Below are positions 7,423-17,700 of a DNA stretch of 64,000 nt, piece after piece (the first letter of the stretch is position 1; every line of letters begins with the position of its first letter). The notes under the pieces are model-generated. The model made no database searches, was not told the origin of the DNA, and saw only the letters and a program-made list of their open reading frames with translations. The translations under genes and the position numbers were made by a program. This DNA comes from Succiniclasticum ruminis DSM 9236 (GTDB lineage: Bacteria > Bacillota > Negativicutes > Acidaminococcales > Acidaminococcaceae): assembly GCF_900112895.1 (NCBI RefSeq), contig NZ_FONL01000001.1:124001-188000 (forward strand), read 5' to 3'.

Positions 7423-8514
7423 ATGGCTGATGTCCGTTTTGAAAACATCACGTTCCACTACGGGGATAAATGCATCCTGAAAAATTTTTCCCTCACCGTG
7501 GAAGAAAGCCAGATTATGTGCCTGGTAGGTCCTTCCGGCTGCGGCAAGACCACCCTGGTGCGCTGCCTGTTAGGTTTTATCAAACCCGAGACAGGCGCCA
7601 TCTATGTGGGTGACCGCTGTGTATTCAGCGCCAAAGACCGGATCGACGTCCCCCCCGAACGCCGCCACATCGGCGTGGTATTCCAGGATTACGCAGTCTG
7701 GCCCCATCTGACCGTTTTGGAAAATATTCTGTATCCTATGAAGAAGATGCGGATGAACCGGGACGAAATGGCCCGCCGGGCCAAACATGCCCTGGAACAG
7801 GTCCGCATGGTAGGATATGAAAATCATCTGCCCAGCCAGCTTTCCGGCGGGCAGCAGCAGCGCGTGGCCATCGCCCGTGCGCTGGTAAGCAGCGACGAAG
7901 TTATCGTCATGGACGAACCCATCACCAACCTGGACGCCAAACTCCGGGAAGAAATGCTACAGGAGATCCGGGTGATCCAGCACGATATCGGCACCACCAT
8001 CCTGTACATCACCCACGACCAGGAAGCGGCGCTGCAGCTCTGCGACAGAATGGCAATCATGGATTACGAAGGCAATCTGTGCCAGCTGGGCGCCGACGAG
8101 GATATCATCCTGCGTCCCGCCAACCGTTTTGTCTTTGAGTTTATCGGCGTATCCAATTTCCTTTCCCTGGTGCAGCAGAACGGCCGCGCCTATATCGACG
8201 TAGGCGAAAAATATCCGCTGGATGACTGCCCCATGGACATTTTCGCCAGCGGGCAGAAAATGGAAATGGGCGTACGTTCCAACGATATCGCCTTCGACAA
8301 TACGTCCCCCATCCGCGCGAAAGTCCGCAGTTCCGTCTTTCTGGGCAGCGAATACAACTACTTTATCCAGTTAGGCAACCGGGACCTGCGGGTACAGCAA
8401 AACGCCCTGGACGTAATCCAGCACGGCGAAGTGAAGGAAGGACAGGAAGTCGGCCTGCGTTTTCTGCAGCCCCGTTATTATCCGGCTAAAGAGCAGAAAG
8501 GAGGCAACGCATGA
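7423..8514 (+). CDS. ABC transporter ATP-binding protein (FbpC/PotA-like), first of two
   Basis: A 363-residue cytoplasmic ATPase. Walker A GPSGCGKTT is at 36-44, the signature LSGGQQQ near 140, Walker B VIVMDEP, D-loop NLDA and the switch His in THDQ. The C-terminal third (about 240-355) looks like a TOBE-type regulatory domain. GGAGG upstream fixes the start. Its stop overlaps the start of the permease by 4 bases (ATGA), showing translational coupling. Together with the second ATPase at 10239 it probably powers the fused permease. Confidence 0.88.
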   Translation: MADVRFENITFHYGDKCILKNFSLTVEESQIMCLVGPSGCGKTTLVRCLLGFIKPETGAIYVGDRCVFSAKDRIDVPPERRHIGVVFQDYAVWPHLTVLENILYPMKKMRMNRDEMARRAKHALEQVRMVGYENHLPSQLSGGQQQRVAIARALVSSDEVIVMDEPITNLDAKLREEMLQEIRVIQHDIGTTILYITHDQEAALQLCDRMAIMDYEGNLCQLGADEDIILRPANRFVFEFIGVSNFLSLVQQNGRAYIDVGEKYPLDDCPMDIFASGQKMEMGVRSNDIAFDNTSPIRAKVRSSVFLGSEYNYFIQLGNRDLRVQQNALDVIQHGEVKEGQEVGLRFLQPRYYPAKEQKGGNA

Positions 8515-10235
8515 ATATCGGCAAATCACGCAAAACGTCAGACTTAGCTGCTCTGGACGGCGCAACCTTCGGACTGGATAAGGCCATGACCCTGGTCAGC
8601 TTTGTCCTGCTGTTCGTCATCGTATTCATCCCCATCTTCATGATCGTGTACAATGCGTTCTTCTTTGAAGGACGGTTCGACATTGAAATGTTCCAGACCG
8701 TCGTGTTCAGCAAAGATAATGTGGAGGCCATGACCAACACCGTCATCATCGGCGTTGCTGTGACCGTCTTCGGCACCATCGTGGGCCTGTTCTACGCCTG
8801 GCTGCTGGGCCGCAGCGACATCCCCTGCAAAGGCCTCATGCGGGCCCTGTTCATGATCCCTTACATGTTCCCGCCTTTCTTCGGGGCCATGGCATGGGAC
8901 ATGCTGCTGTCCGGACGCGGCGGCTATGTGAACACCTGGCTGATGAACACCTTCGGCTTTGAAACCGCCCCGCTGAACATCAACTCCCTGTGGGGCATCA
9001 TCTTCGTGGAAGTTTCCTACTACTTCCCCTTCGTGTTCATGCAGGTGGTTTCCGCCCTGGAACGCATGGACCCCACGCTGGAAGAATCCGCCCGTATCGC
9101 TGGCGCCTCGCAGGGTACGGTTATCCGTAAGATCACGATCCCGCTGGTAACCCCGGCCATTTCCGCCGGCGCCCTGCTGATCCTGATCTCCTCCCTGGCA
9201 CACTTCGGTGTTCCGGCTATCTTAGGCTTCTCCAAACAGATCTACACACTGCCCACCGTAATTTACGCCTGCATCGACCGGGCGGGCGGCAGTTTTGAAG
9301 GCATCCGTCAGGGCGCGGCCCTCTCCATCCTGCTGGTATTTGTCGTAGCCATGGCGCTGATTTTACAGAAGATTGTCCTCAGCTCCGGTTCCTACGACAT
9401 CATCAAGGGCAAGAGCATGCGTCCTACCCTGATCAAACTGCGCGGCGCAAAATATCCGTTGCTGTTCTTATCGGTCATCACCCTGATCGTCATCGTTCTG
9501 GTTCCTCTGGTCATGATTTTCCTGGAAGGCCTGGTCAAAGCCTATGGCCTGCCGCTTATCCCGGAAAACTTTACGCTGGAAAACTTTCAGAATCTGGCAA
9601 CCAGCAAGGCGACCATGGATTCCATCCGCAATTCCCTGTTCCTGTCCATCTCCGCCGGTGTCATCTGTATGTTCCTGGGCGTTATGGTGGCGTATGTTGT
9701 TATTAAGATCAAACCCAAAGGGAAAGAAATTTTGGAAATGCTCTCCGTGCTTCCTTATTCCATTCCCGGCACCGTGCTGGCTATCGGTGTAATCCTGGCT
9801 TGGTCCGGCGCGCTATGGGGCATCAGCCTCTACAACACGATCTGGATCATCCTGGTAGCCTACATGGCCCGTTACCTGTCCTTCTCCATGAAGAGCGCCT
9901 CCGCCTCGCTGCAGCAGGTGCATCCTTCCCTGGAAGAAGCGGCAAGGGCCTGCGGCGCGTCCCATACGGAATCCCTGAAAGACGTAACGCTGCCGTTGAT
10001 CCGTCCCGCCATGGTGGCAGGCTTCTTCCTGATTTTCCTGCCCTCCATGCGCGAGCTGACCACGTCCATCCTGTTGTACGGTCCTTACACCCGTACCCTG
10101 GGCGTGCAGATCTTCGCACTGCGTGACTCCGGTCAGATTCCCCAGGCATCCGCGCTGGCTGCCATCGCGATCCTCATCATTATCGTCTGCAACTTTATCG
10201 TAACCCAGATTACCAAAGACAGAAAGGGTGTGTAA
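8511..10235 (+). CDS. ABC transporter permease, two fused transmembrane domains (FbpB-like)
   Basis: A 574-residue membrane protein with two tandem permease domains (about 60-300 and 340-570), each ending in an EAA-type loop that contacts an ATPase: EESARIAGASQGTVIRKITIPL near 195 and EEAARACGASHTESLKDVTLPL near 490. Around 12 hydrophobic segments are visible. This fused layout is usual for FbpB-type ferric importers and PhnU/V-like systems. It overlaps the upstream ATPase gene by 4 bases and lies 3 bases before the next one. Confidence 0.88.
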   Translation: MNIGKSRKTSDLAALDGATFGLDKAMTLVSFVLLFVIVFIPIFMIVYNAFFFEGRFDIEMFQTVVFSKDNVEAMTNTVIIGVAVTVFGTIVGLFYAWLLGRSDIPCKGLMRALFMIPYMFPPFFGAMAWDMLLSGRGGYVNTWLMNTFGFETAPLNINSLWGIIFVEVSYYFPFVFMQVVSALERMDPTLEESARIAGASQGTVIRKITIPLVTPAISAGALLILISSLAHFGVPAILGFSKQIYTLPTVIYACIDRAGGSFEGIRQGAALSILLVFVVAMALILQKIVLSSGSYDIIKGKSMRPTLIKLRGAKYPLLFLSVITLIVIVLVPLVMIFLEGLVKAYGLPLIPENFTLENFQNLATSKATMDSIRNSLFLSISAGVICMFLGVMVAYVVIKIKPKGKEILEMLSVLPYSIPGTVLAIGVILAWSGALWGISLYNTIWIILVAYMARYLSFSMKSASASLQQVHPSLEEAARACGASHTESLKDVTLPLIRPAMVAGFFLIFLPSMRELTTSILLYGPYTRTLGVQIFALRDSGQIPQASALAAIAILIIIVCNFIVTQITKDRKGV

Positions 10236-10238
10236 AAC

Positions 10239-11348
10239 ATGGCGGAAGATCAGATTATCTTAAAACATGTAACCAAACGTTTTACCACCAAGACCCTGGG
10301 CACGGTAACGGCGGTAAACGATTTCAATCTCAACATCCACGAGGGCGAATGCTTCTCGTTCTTAGGCCCCTCCGGCTGCGGCAAGACTACGACCCTGCGT
10401 ATGATCGCAGGCTTCGAAGACCTGTCGGAAGGTGAGATCCACCTCTGCGGCCAGCCGGTTTCCATCAAAGAAAAAAACCTCTACGTTCCTCCGGAAAAGC
10501 GGGGACTGGGCATGGTGTTCCAGGCTTTCGCAGTCTGGCCCCACATGAATATTTTTGATAACGTGGCTTTCCCCCTGCAGATCAAAAAGGTTCCTCACGA
10601 CGAGATCCGCAAACGGGTAAAGGAAGCGCTGCATCACACCAGTCTGGACAACATGGAAGACGTGTATCCTTCCGACCTGTCCGGCGGACAGCAGCAGCGT
10701 ATCGCCTTAGCCCGTGCCATCGTCACCAACCCCAAGGTCATGCTGCTGGACGAACCGCTGTCCAACCTGGATCCCAAACTGCGTGAAAGCATGCGTTTCG
10801 AAATCAAGGCCCTGCAGCGCAAGTTCGGTTTCACCGTTATCTTCGTAACCCATGACCAGAGCGAAGCCATGGCCATCTCCGACCGGATGATGGTCTGCGA
10901 CATGGGCAACATCATGCAGATCGACACCCCGTCCAATCTGTACAACAAACCGGTGAACCGTTTCGTGCACAACTTCCTGGGCCAGTCCACCTTCCTGCAC
11001 GTAGTGCTGAATCACGGCCAGGTCTATGCCCGGGGCGATATGCAGAACCCGCTGCCGCTGGCCATTCCGGAACATGCCGAGAGGGAAATGGTGGTAGCCA
11101 CCCGGCCCAACGCCATCGACCTGAACCGGGACCACGGCTTCAAGACCCACATTTACAGCCGCGTGTTCCTGACCGATACCACCGAGTATCTGGTACCGAT
11201 GGGCGACCAGCTTCTGAAGATCCAGACGCCGCACCGCATTGCCTTCGGCAAAGGCGAAGAATGTTATGTGGACTTTACTCACGTCATGTGGTATCCGGAA
11301 GAAGATGAAAGCGCCGAAGCGGAACGGGCTAAACGGCAGTTAGTGTAA
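10239..11348 (+). CDS. ABC transporter ATP-binding protein (FbpC/PotA-like), second of two
   Basis: A 369-residue ATPase with Walker A GPSGCGKTT at 43-51, signature LSGGQQQ, Walker B VMLLDEP, D-loop NLDP and THDQ, then a TOBE-like C-terminal domain. It clearly diverges from the first ATPase of the operon, so it is an old paralogue rather than a recent copy. All catalytic motifs are intact in both, suggesting a heterodimeric nucleotide-binding pair matching the two unlike halves of the permease. It is last in the operon and is followed by a strong terminator. Confidence 0.88.
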   Translation: MAEDQIILKHVTKRFTTKTLGTVTAVNDFNLNIHEGECFSFLGPSGCGKTTTLRMIAGFEDLSEGEIHLCGQPVSIKEKNLYVPPEKRGLGMVFQAFAVWPHMNIFDNVAFPLQIKKVPHDEIRKRVKEALHHTSLDNMEDVYPSDLSGGQQQRIALARAIVTNPKVMLLDEPLSNLDPKLRESMRFEIKALQRKFGFTVIFVTHDQSEAMAISDRMMVCDMGNIMQIDTPSNLYNKPVNRFVHNFLGQSTFLHVVLNHGQVYARGDMQNPLPLAIPEHAEREMVVATRPNAIDLNRDHGFKTHIYSRVFLTDTTEYLVPMGDQLLKIQTPHRIAFGKGEECYVDFTHVMWYPEEDESAEAERAKRQLV

Positions 11349-11374
11349 AACGGAAGTTAGTATAACATCAAAAT

Positions 11375-11407
11375 AAAAACAGGCGACGTTCAGTCGCCTG
11401 TTTTTAT
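11375..11407. terminator. Bidirectional terminator between importer operon and repeat protein
   Basis: AAAAACAGGCGAC, loop GTTCA, GTCGCCTGTTTTT: a perfect 13-bp stem with A-run and T-run on the two sides, serving the plus-strand importer operon and the convergent gene at 11420. Confidence 0.9.
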
Positions 11408-11419
11408 TTTACCCAACTA

Positions 11420-11902
11420 TCAGTTTTTATAACCGTGGGAAGCGTCATATTCTTTGTTGGCTTCCAGTGCTGCTTCCTGGGTCGCTTTGTCTTTAGCTAC
11501 CGCTTCTTTCCAGCTTTCATCAGCCGGAGCGGCAACTTTCTCAACCGCAGGGGCGGCCGCGGGTTCAGCCGGCGCGCCGTTTGTATAACCGTGGGCCTTG
11601 TCGAAATCTTTGTTTTCCTTTACCGCCTCAGCCTGGGTTGCTTTGTCCTTTTCCCATGCGGCGTTCTTGTCAGCAGCTACCTTTTCCGCCTTCTTTTCCG
11701 CAATTTCTTCTTTGATCACTGCGGCCGCTTCATTCTTGTAGCCGTGCGCTGCGTCATAGTCCTTGTTTTCCTGTAATGCCGCGGCCTGGGTCGCTTTATC
11801 CTGCTCCGGAGTCGTCGTTACCGTTTGCGCGAAAGCCGTGGAAGCAAACAGACAGGCCAGAACGCCTGCAACCATCATGGATTTTTTAACTACATGTTTC
11901 AT
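11420..11902 (-). CDS. Exported protein with three copies of a DKATQ...HGY repeat
   Basis: A 160-residue protein with a signal peptide (cleavage after AFA near residue 25). The mature part is three copies of one about 23-residue unit, DKATQ-x-A-x5-NK-x-(Y/F)D-x2-HGY-x-N, separated by Ala/Lys/Glu-rich helical linkers. No known domain is recognised. The ATG at 11902 is preferred over an upstream GTG at 11911 because GAAAGGGG lies 8 bases before it. An extended -10 (TGATATAAT) stands at 11960-11968. It diverges from the CHASE2/FecR-like/CHAT operon, so shared regulation or function is possible but unproven. Confidence 0.75.
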   Translation of the reverse strand: MKHVVKKSMMVAGVLACLFASTAFAQTVTTTPEQDKATQAAALQENKDYDAAHGYKNEAAAVIKEEIAEKKAEKVAADKNAAWEKDKATQAEAVKENKDFDKAHGYTNGAPAEPAAAPAVEKVAAPADESWKEAVAKDKATQEAALEANKEYDASHGYKN

Positions 11903-11959
11903 AAAACACACCCCTTTCAGATTTTTAACCCTGAGAACACTACATGAACTCTTTATTAA

Positions 11960-11968
11960 ATTATATCA
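11960..11968 (-). promoter_or_regulatory. Extended -10 promoter of the three-repeat protein gene
   Basis: On the minus strand TGATATAAT is an extended -10 element, with a TTACGT -35-like hexamer 16 bp upstream, 58 bp before the start codon. Confidence 0.55.
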
Positions 11969-12058
11969 CAAGTTAGCATAAACGTAACGATTATTTTATG
12001 TAATACCAGTTATCGACACAAAATTTAGTTTTCATAACATCGCCCTCTATATCTATGC

Positions 12059-12087
12059 TTGTAAAAAGAAACTTCATATAATATAAT
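12059..12087 (+). promoter_or_regulatory. Promoter of the CHASE2/FecR-like/CHAT operon
   Basis: TTGTAA at 12059-12064 and TATAAT at 12082-12087 with a 17-bp spacer, about 95 bp upstream of the first gene. The surrounding DNA (11903-12187) is very AT-rich and otherwise empty, apart from a small hairpin CTGCAA/TTGCAG at 12140-12160 that spans the possible ribosome site. Confidence 0.65.
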
Positions 12088-12187
12088 AAAATTGATAAAT
12101 TATAAGTTGGATATTAAAATAAAATGAACTGAAATGTAACTGCAAGGAATGTAGTTGCAGCTTTTAACAGGGCTGGTGATTAAATTA

Positions 12188-13654
12188 ATGAAAATGAATA
12201 AGATAGCACAGTATTTAAATTTTAGAAAATGGCCGAAAGCCAAACAACATGAGTTTCTGTTTAATCTTGTCCTTGGCATCGGGTTTATGGTTGTCTTTAT
12301 TTTGCTCCAAAATACAGCAGCGCGCCAGGCAGTGATTAATTCCTGGTTCGATAAGTACATTGCCTGGAGATTTGAAATAGACAGCAATAAATTTATATTA
12401 CAAAATGTATTGCCCGGTTTAAAAAAGAGTGATGCAAAAAAAGTTTCAGATAATATTGTGTTTTTGCGTTTTGACAGGCAGGCATTTAAGACATTGGGAC
12501 GCCCTGTTATTACACCGCGGGATAAAGTGGCTGACCTGGTTAATATTGCCTATAAGGGCGGTGCCAAAGTTATCTATCTGGATATGCTGTTTTCTGAACG
12601 TGATTACTCTCCAGCCCCGGCGAAGCCGTTGGCGGGCGATGTTACAGCAAAAGACGGATTAAGCAGGGACAGGACATTAGAGGATTTACTCAATGAGATA
12701 AAGAACGATGCCGGGTCGCAGACAAAGGTTTTACTTCCGTTTGAAACATATGAAATAGACGGAAAGCTGAAGGATATCATATTTTCATCAAAAGGGGAGT
12801 CAATCATTGATAATCATAAAATATTTGCAGTTACCCCGAAGTTTACAAGAGGCAGTGATTCCCGCGCCCGTTTCTGGATGCCCTATGAGGGATTAAAAGA
12901 CCAGGATAATAAAGGAAAAATAGCCGATGTGCTCTGGTCAGTTCCAATGACTGCATTAAGCCTGTTTTACGGAGACGGACAGCAGCTTGTAAAACTGAGA
13001 GAAGATATTTTGAAAAGAGACAGGTTTAACATTGATGATGAAGAATTCATCCTCGAATTGCCGGATCGCAGCGGGGCCTTTACGTTTTACAGGGAGAACT
13101 ATAAAAATAATGCTTCCGTCAGGGATTCGGAACATCTGCAATATAACAGGATACAATACACCCTTATGCAGGATCCGATTGATAAAAGGACTATAAGCAG
13201 TGATCATATCGGCAGCTGGATGAGAGACAGTTCCCATATAGATAATGAATATATTAAGTTTAAAGATAAGATTGTAATTATCGGAAGAGACGATCCGGAC
13301 TGTAAAGATTTCCACAGTACTCCGGTTGGCATAATGGCGGGAATGTATGTTCATGCAAACAGTATTGCGACAGCCATGGGAGAAACGCAGCCGCATCTTA
13401 CAACAACCGGCAGGCAAGTAATGGTTGATATATTACTAATTCTGCTGACCGCCTATGGGTATGCGCTTTTACCTTCATATTTAGTTAAATATTTCCTTAC
13501 ACTTCTGACATTGATTTTCGTTCCCTGTTCCTTTTTGTATTTTTGTCAGACAAATGAATTTGTTTATATCAGCTGGGCTTTTGCCAGCATAGGGGCATTG
13601 CGTTTATGGTTGTCTGTATTTTTTACCAAAATACAGCAGCGCGCCGGTCGGTGA
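12188..13654 (+). CDS. CHASE2-domain membrane sensor without an output domain
   Basis: A 488-residue protein: one transmembrane helix near 24-42, a large extracytoplasmic CHASE2 domain (about 50-405; IVFLRFDRQAFK, GGAKVIYLDMLFSE, KDKIVIIG-RDD, STPVG-MAGMYVHANSIATAM), then three C-terminal membrane helices. CHASE2 senses extracellular signals and normally feeds a kinase, cyclase or CHAT domain after the last helix; here the protein ends about 7 residues after it. The start is uncertain: ATG at 12188 has a weak GGCTGGTG site, while an in-frame TTG at 12155 has AAGGA 6 bases upstream. It is first in a three-gene operon with exported FecR-like and TPR-CHAT proteins, likely partners. Base composition is clearly AT-richer than the flanking operons. 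Confidence 0.85.
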   Translation: MKMNKIAQYLNFRKWPKAKQHEFLFNLVLGIGFMVVFILLQNTAARQAVINSWFDKYIAWRFEIDSNKFILQNVLPGLKKSDAKKVSDNIVFLRFDRQAFKTLGRPVITPRDKVADLVNIAYKGGAKVIYLDMLFSERDYSPAPAKPLAGDVTAKDGLSRDRTLEDLLNEIKNDAGSQTKVLLPFETYEIDGKLKDIIFSSKGESIIDNHKIFAVTPKFTRGSDSRARFWMPYEGLKDQDNKGKIADVLWSVPMTALSLFYGDGQQLVKLREDILKRDRFNIDDEEFILELPDRSGAFTFYRENYKNNASVRDSEHLQYNRIQYTLMQDPIDKRTISSDHIGSWMRDSSHIDNEYIKFKDKIVIIGRDDPDCKDFHSTPVGIMAGMYVHANSIATAMGETQPHLTTTGRQVMVDILLILLTAYGYALLPSYLVKYFLTLLTLIFVPCSFLYFCQTNEFVYISWAFASIGALRLWLSVFFTKIQQRAGR

Positions 13655-13751
13655 TTAATCAAACGCTTTACAGATGCTGTAAAAATACGTTGTTATATTA
13701 AAAAAGTTTTTGTATTTCATAAATATATTAAAAACGGAGGTGTACGAAATT

Positions 13752-14699
13752 ATGAAGAAACTTAACTTAAGAGCACTCTTTTGCATCCTTACGGTGATTG
13801 CATGTATGACATGTTCCGTTGCTTTTGCGGAAGATGAGGTTGCCGAATTTGTAAACTATGATGATATTGCGAATGAAGTTAAGATCATACATCCTGAAGG
13901 TTTGCAGCCAAAAGGTTCAAAAAGGCTGTTGTATAATGGCGATATAATTATGGGAGATACGCAGAAATTTTCAATAACATGTAAAGAATATGCGAGGGTG
14001 GTAAATTTAGATTCTAATGCTTGTATCATTATATATGAGCCGCCTACGGGGGCATCGCAAATAAGTAATGTGGTACTGAATTCGCTGGGACCATTTTGTT
14101 CCGCTCCGAAAAATGTGGAAGGTTTTGTTTATGGCGGAACCCGTGGACCGGCATCTCCTGCCGGTGACGGCAGCCTGAAAAAAGCAGCACAAAGCCTTAC
14201 GCCCCGGCCGGGCTGGAACGTTACGCTCTTAAAGAACCAGGAAGTGAATTTTGCATGGAAAAATGCAAATCATGAAACATTTGCCATTATTGACGGAAAC
14301 GGAAATAAAATTTATGAAAAGAATATCAAAAATCTCAATGGCCTGAGCATTGTTCCGGCCGATATTAAACTGGAAGCAAATGTTCCGTATTCATGGGGTT
14401 ATGATGGGGAATATACCGAATTTAAATTTACGGTTCTTGATTCACAGACAGAAACAGAAGTGATGGCGAAACTTGCGGAGCTTGACAAAATGAAGTTAAC
14501 AGAGGAAGAACGCATTTCAAGGAAGGCTCTTCTTGTACAATTGATCAGCGACAGCTTCCCGGATAAAGTCAATTTGTACTGGCTGAGTTCACAGTGGCTT
14601 GGAGCGTTTGAGAATCTGGGAGCTAATGAGAAGCAGGCACAGTATTTGCTGCAACGGTGCAAAAGACACCTGGATCAGGAAATGAATCAAAATCAATAA
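13752..14699 (+). CDS. Exported FecR-like / DUF928-like protein
   Basis: A 315-residue protein with a signal peptide (MKKLNLRALFCILTVIACM..., cleavage after AFA). Residues about 30-115 resemble a FecR-type fold (RLLYNGDIIMGDTQKFSITC, then ARVVNLDSNACI). A GGTRG motif near 133 leads to a second beta-rich domain (about 150-240) and a helical tail; GTRG followed by that layout recalls the DUF928 family found beside CHASE2 and CHAT genes in cyanobacteria. Both matches are by eye. ATG 13752 with GGAGGTG upstream is preferred over the in-frame start at 13710, which would precede the signal peptide. It sits between the CHASE2 and CHAT genes with no terminator on either side, so it may link sensor and protease in the periplasm. 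Confidence 0.7.
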   Translation: MKKLNLRALFCILTVIACMTCSVAFAEDEVAEFVNYDDIANEVKIIHPEGLQPKGSKRLLYNGDIIMGDTQKFSITCKEYARVVNLDSNACIIIYEPPTGASQISNVVLNSLGPFCSAPKNVEGFVYGGTRGPASPAGDGSLKKAAQSLTPRPGWNVTLLKNQEVNFAWKNANHETFAIIDGNGNKIYEKNIKNLNGLSIVPADIKLEANVPYSWGYDGEYTEFKFTVLDSQTETEVMAKLAELDKMKLTEEERISRKALLVQLISDSFPDKVNLYWLSSQWLGAFENLGANEKQAQYLLQRCKRHLDQEMNQNQ

Positions 14700-14757
14700 A
14701 TGATTTTGCGCAAAAATTGCAGGCTGGAACCACTGTGTTAGAAAGGGGCGTTTGAAA

Positions 14758-17700
14758 TTGCGTTTTCAATACGGATTACTCGCGTTTTGTCTGGCTATTA
14801 ACATATTGAATGTACCAACGTCTGCTTATGCTGAAACAAAAGATGCGACGTCAGTAATTCAGCAGGAAAATAAAAAGCCTGTATCAGAAGCAAACATTGT
14901 ACAATCTGACGATATACAGCCTGACGAAATGGTTGCAATTGAGAAAGCCCTTGAAGCAAAATCAAAGTTCTATAAAGATGTCAGTCCCTTTTTTGATTTA
15001 CAGCCTTTGCCCCGTTATTTACGTGACGGTAAAAAACAAATGCAAAAGTATGATGTAAATACTGACAAGGGTATTAAGGATTATGTAAATCACAGGCACG
15101 CGGAATATGAGAAGAAAGTTAAAAATCCTGTTCAGGCAAAAGCCATAAAGCTGAAGGCTGAGGACAGACTGGACAGTGCTGTTAATTTCAGCCGGACAGC
15201 GTTTTTAAAGCTTGTGACTGATTTAGAAAAAATATACAGTAATAAAAATCATTCATTAATTCTGGCTGTAGAATCGTTACCTGGTGTTTTTAATATGGGT
15301 GTGCCTGAACATACCTTTATACAAGATATTTTAGAACGTATAGAAAGAACAAAATACGGCGATGGCTTCCGGGACTATGGGTTAAGGCACGCTTCCGAGG
15401 ATTTAACACAAATCATGCGCGCGGCTTTTGCGGAAAACGAGAAAAATTATTATTTAGATAGTTTTAAAGAACTGGAAATAATGACGGCGGGCGTAAAACC
15501 TGAAACGTATGAGGATGAACTCCAACAAATGTTAAAAATTATGTTTCGGGCTTTGGAACAGGAAAGTAATATAAACCTAAAAGCATTTCGGATTAAAAAC
15601 CAGATAAACCTTCTGCAAAAGTTTTATCCTGACAGACGTATGGATATATTGAAACGGGAGATCATGCTGGCAGACTGTTACAGTATCCTGGGTGAGAACG
15701 CCCGGACAATCTCTGAAAGTAAAAGATTATTACCTTTAGTTCAGGACACTTTTGGAAAAACAAGTGACGAAGCACTGTCCCTGATGGATATTCTGGGAAG
15801 AGAATATGAAGTCGCGGGAAAATATCGTGACAGTGAAAGAATCTTTAAGGAAATGACAGAGATCCGGTCAGCAAAATACGGTAAGGATTCCCCACAGGCA
15901 CTCTCCGGTTTTAATGCGCTTGCCCGTATATATAGTAAATTGGGAAACTATAATGAAGCGGGGGCATTATTAGGGAAAATTAATCCTGTCGCAAAACAGG
16001 TATTGCCGAAAGAAGATCCGGTCAGAAGTGACATTGGTCTTTCTCAATATATATTTACTAAATTAATATTGAAGGATGACAATGATAAATTTAATCTCAG
16101 TTCTCTGATAGTAAACGGCAATGGAACAGCAGCTGCGTTACGCAGGTTGAATACAGACCGCGCATTTGAACGATGGTTTAAAATGAATAACCTTTTAGGA
16201 CTGGCCCTGAAATATGATTTGAAATCAGTTGCCGTGTGTATGGAAAAGTTCGGCGATACCCATCATGTAACGCTGCGTACGTTGTGCGATCTCTGTAACA
16301 CATATTTAAAACTTAATTGTTTGGAAGATTCGCTGGAATTAGCTGCTATTGTATTGCAAAAAAGCCGTGGGCGTTACGGTGAGATGCACCCATGTACTGT
16401 GAACGCGTTACATACGCTGGCTGATGCGTACAGGGAATCGGGCAAAGCCAAAGAAGCAAAGGAACTGGACGAACAGGCCCTGACTGTTTGCGGAACCGTG
16501 TTTGGCAATAATTCACTTGAAGAACTGGATGCCCGGGCAAGGTTAGCGCAGGACTATTGCCGGGAAAAGAAATTTGATCCGGCCATAAGTATATATGAAG
16601 AAGTAGTCCGTTCTTATAAAAGCCATGGAACGGACAATGCAAAGCTATGGGACCTGATGATAAATCTGGCGGAAGCATATGAATTAAACGGTGACTATGC
16701 AAAAGCAATCAGTTTATGTGATGAGGTCAGCAGGTATAGCCCAAATCATTTTAAAATGGGGCAACTCAATCAGGACCATATAAAAGCGGTGCATATTTTG
16801 GCCAATTCATACAGGAATTCGGGCCAGACAGAATTTGCTGCAGATAAATATATAGAAATGCTGCAGGCACTTGAGAAAGTCCGTCAAATTGATATTAAGA
16901 GAGATGAAAAACTTTCGCAATGGTTTGTTACTATGGTTCCCGTTTACAGAGAACTGGCCTCTTTATATCTCGCAGATGAAAGTAAAGGAACTGAAATATT
17001 AAAACTGATGGATCTTTGCAAGGCAAGGATTTTGACAGAGCGGTATCATGAACAGATGATGCTGCACGCAGACGGAATCAGTGATGAAGAGCAAAAAGAG
17101 GTGGATGACCTTTTAAAAACAATACGGATTCATGACAGAGATATGGAAACGGCCAAACAAGATGGAGATAGTGATTTCTACTTAAGTTTAACCGTTTCAA
17201 AAATGAGGCAGCTTGATAAGTATTGGCGCTGCATAGCCAGTTTAAATGAGAAACACCCTGAAGTCATACGTTTTGGCGGTTTCAGTTTAACAAATAATTC
17301 GGATATCCTGCAAAAACTTCAGGCCATTCCCCAAGATGCCTGTTTCATTGACTTTACCGTGTTGCGGGAGGATAATCAGGATAATCTGCTTCTGGCCTGC
17401 ATTGCCAGTCGTGGCGGAACTGTTAAAGCAGTTCCGATACCGGTTGATAAAAGCTTTTTTGATAACTGTCACATTTATCACGATATACTTTCTTATCCTT
17501 CTCTTGAAGGTATGCAGGGGGAAGATAAATATCTGTGGAAAAGGCAGGACGGAAGTTACAGAATTGTAACGGATAACGAATATAAAGAACCGGGCGCAAG
17601 CCGCGTCAGAACTGCGGAAGAGTTTGAAAATGCGCGGCGGGAGTTAGCTGCCAGGATAAGCAAAAGCCTGATCGCGCCGGTTAAAGACGTGATACCGGCG

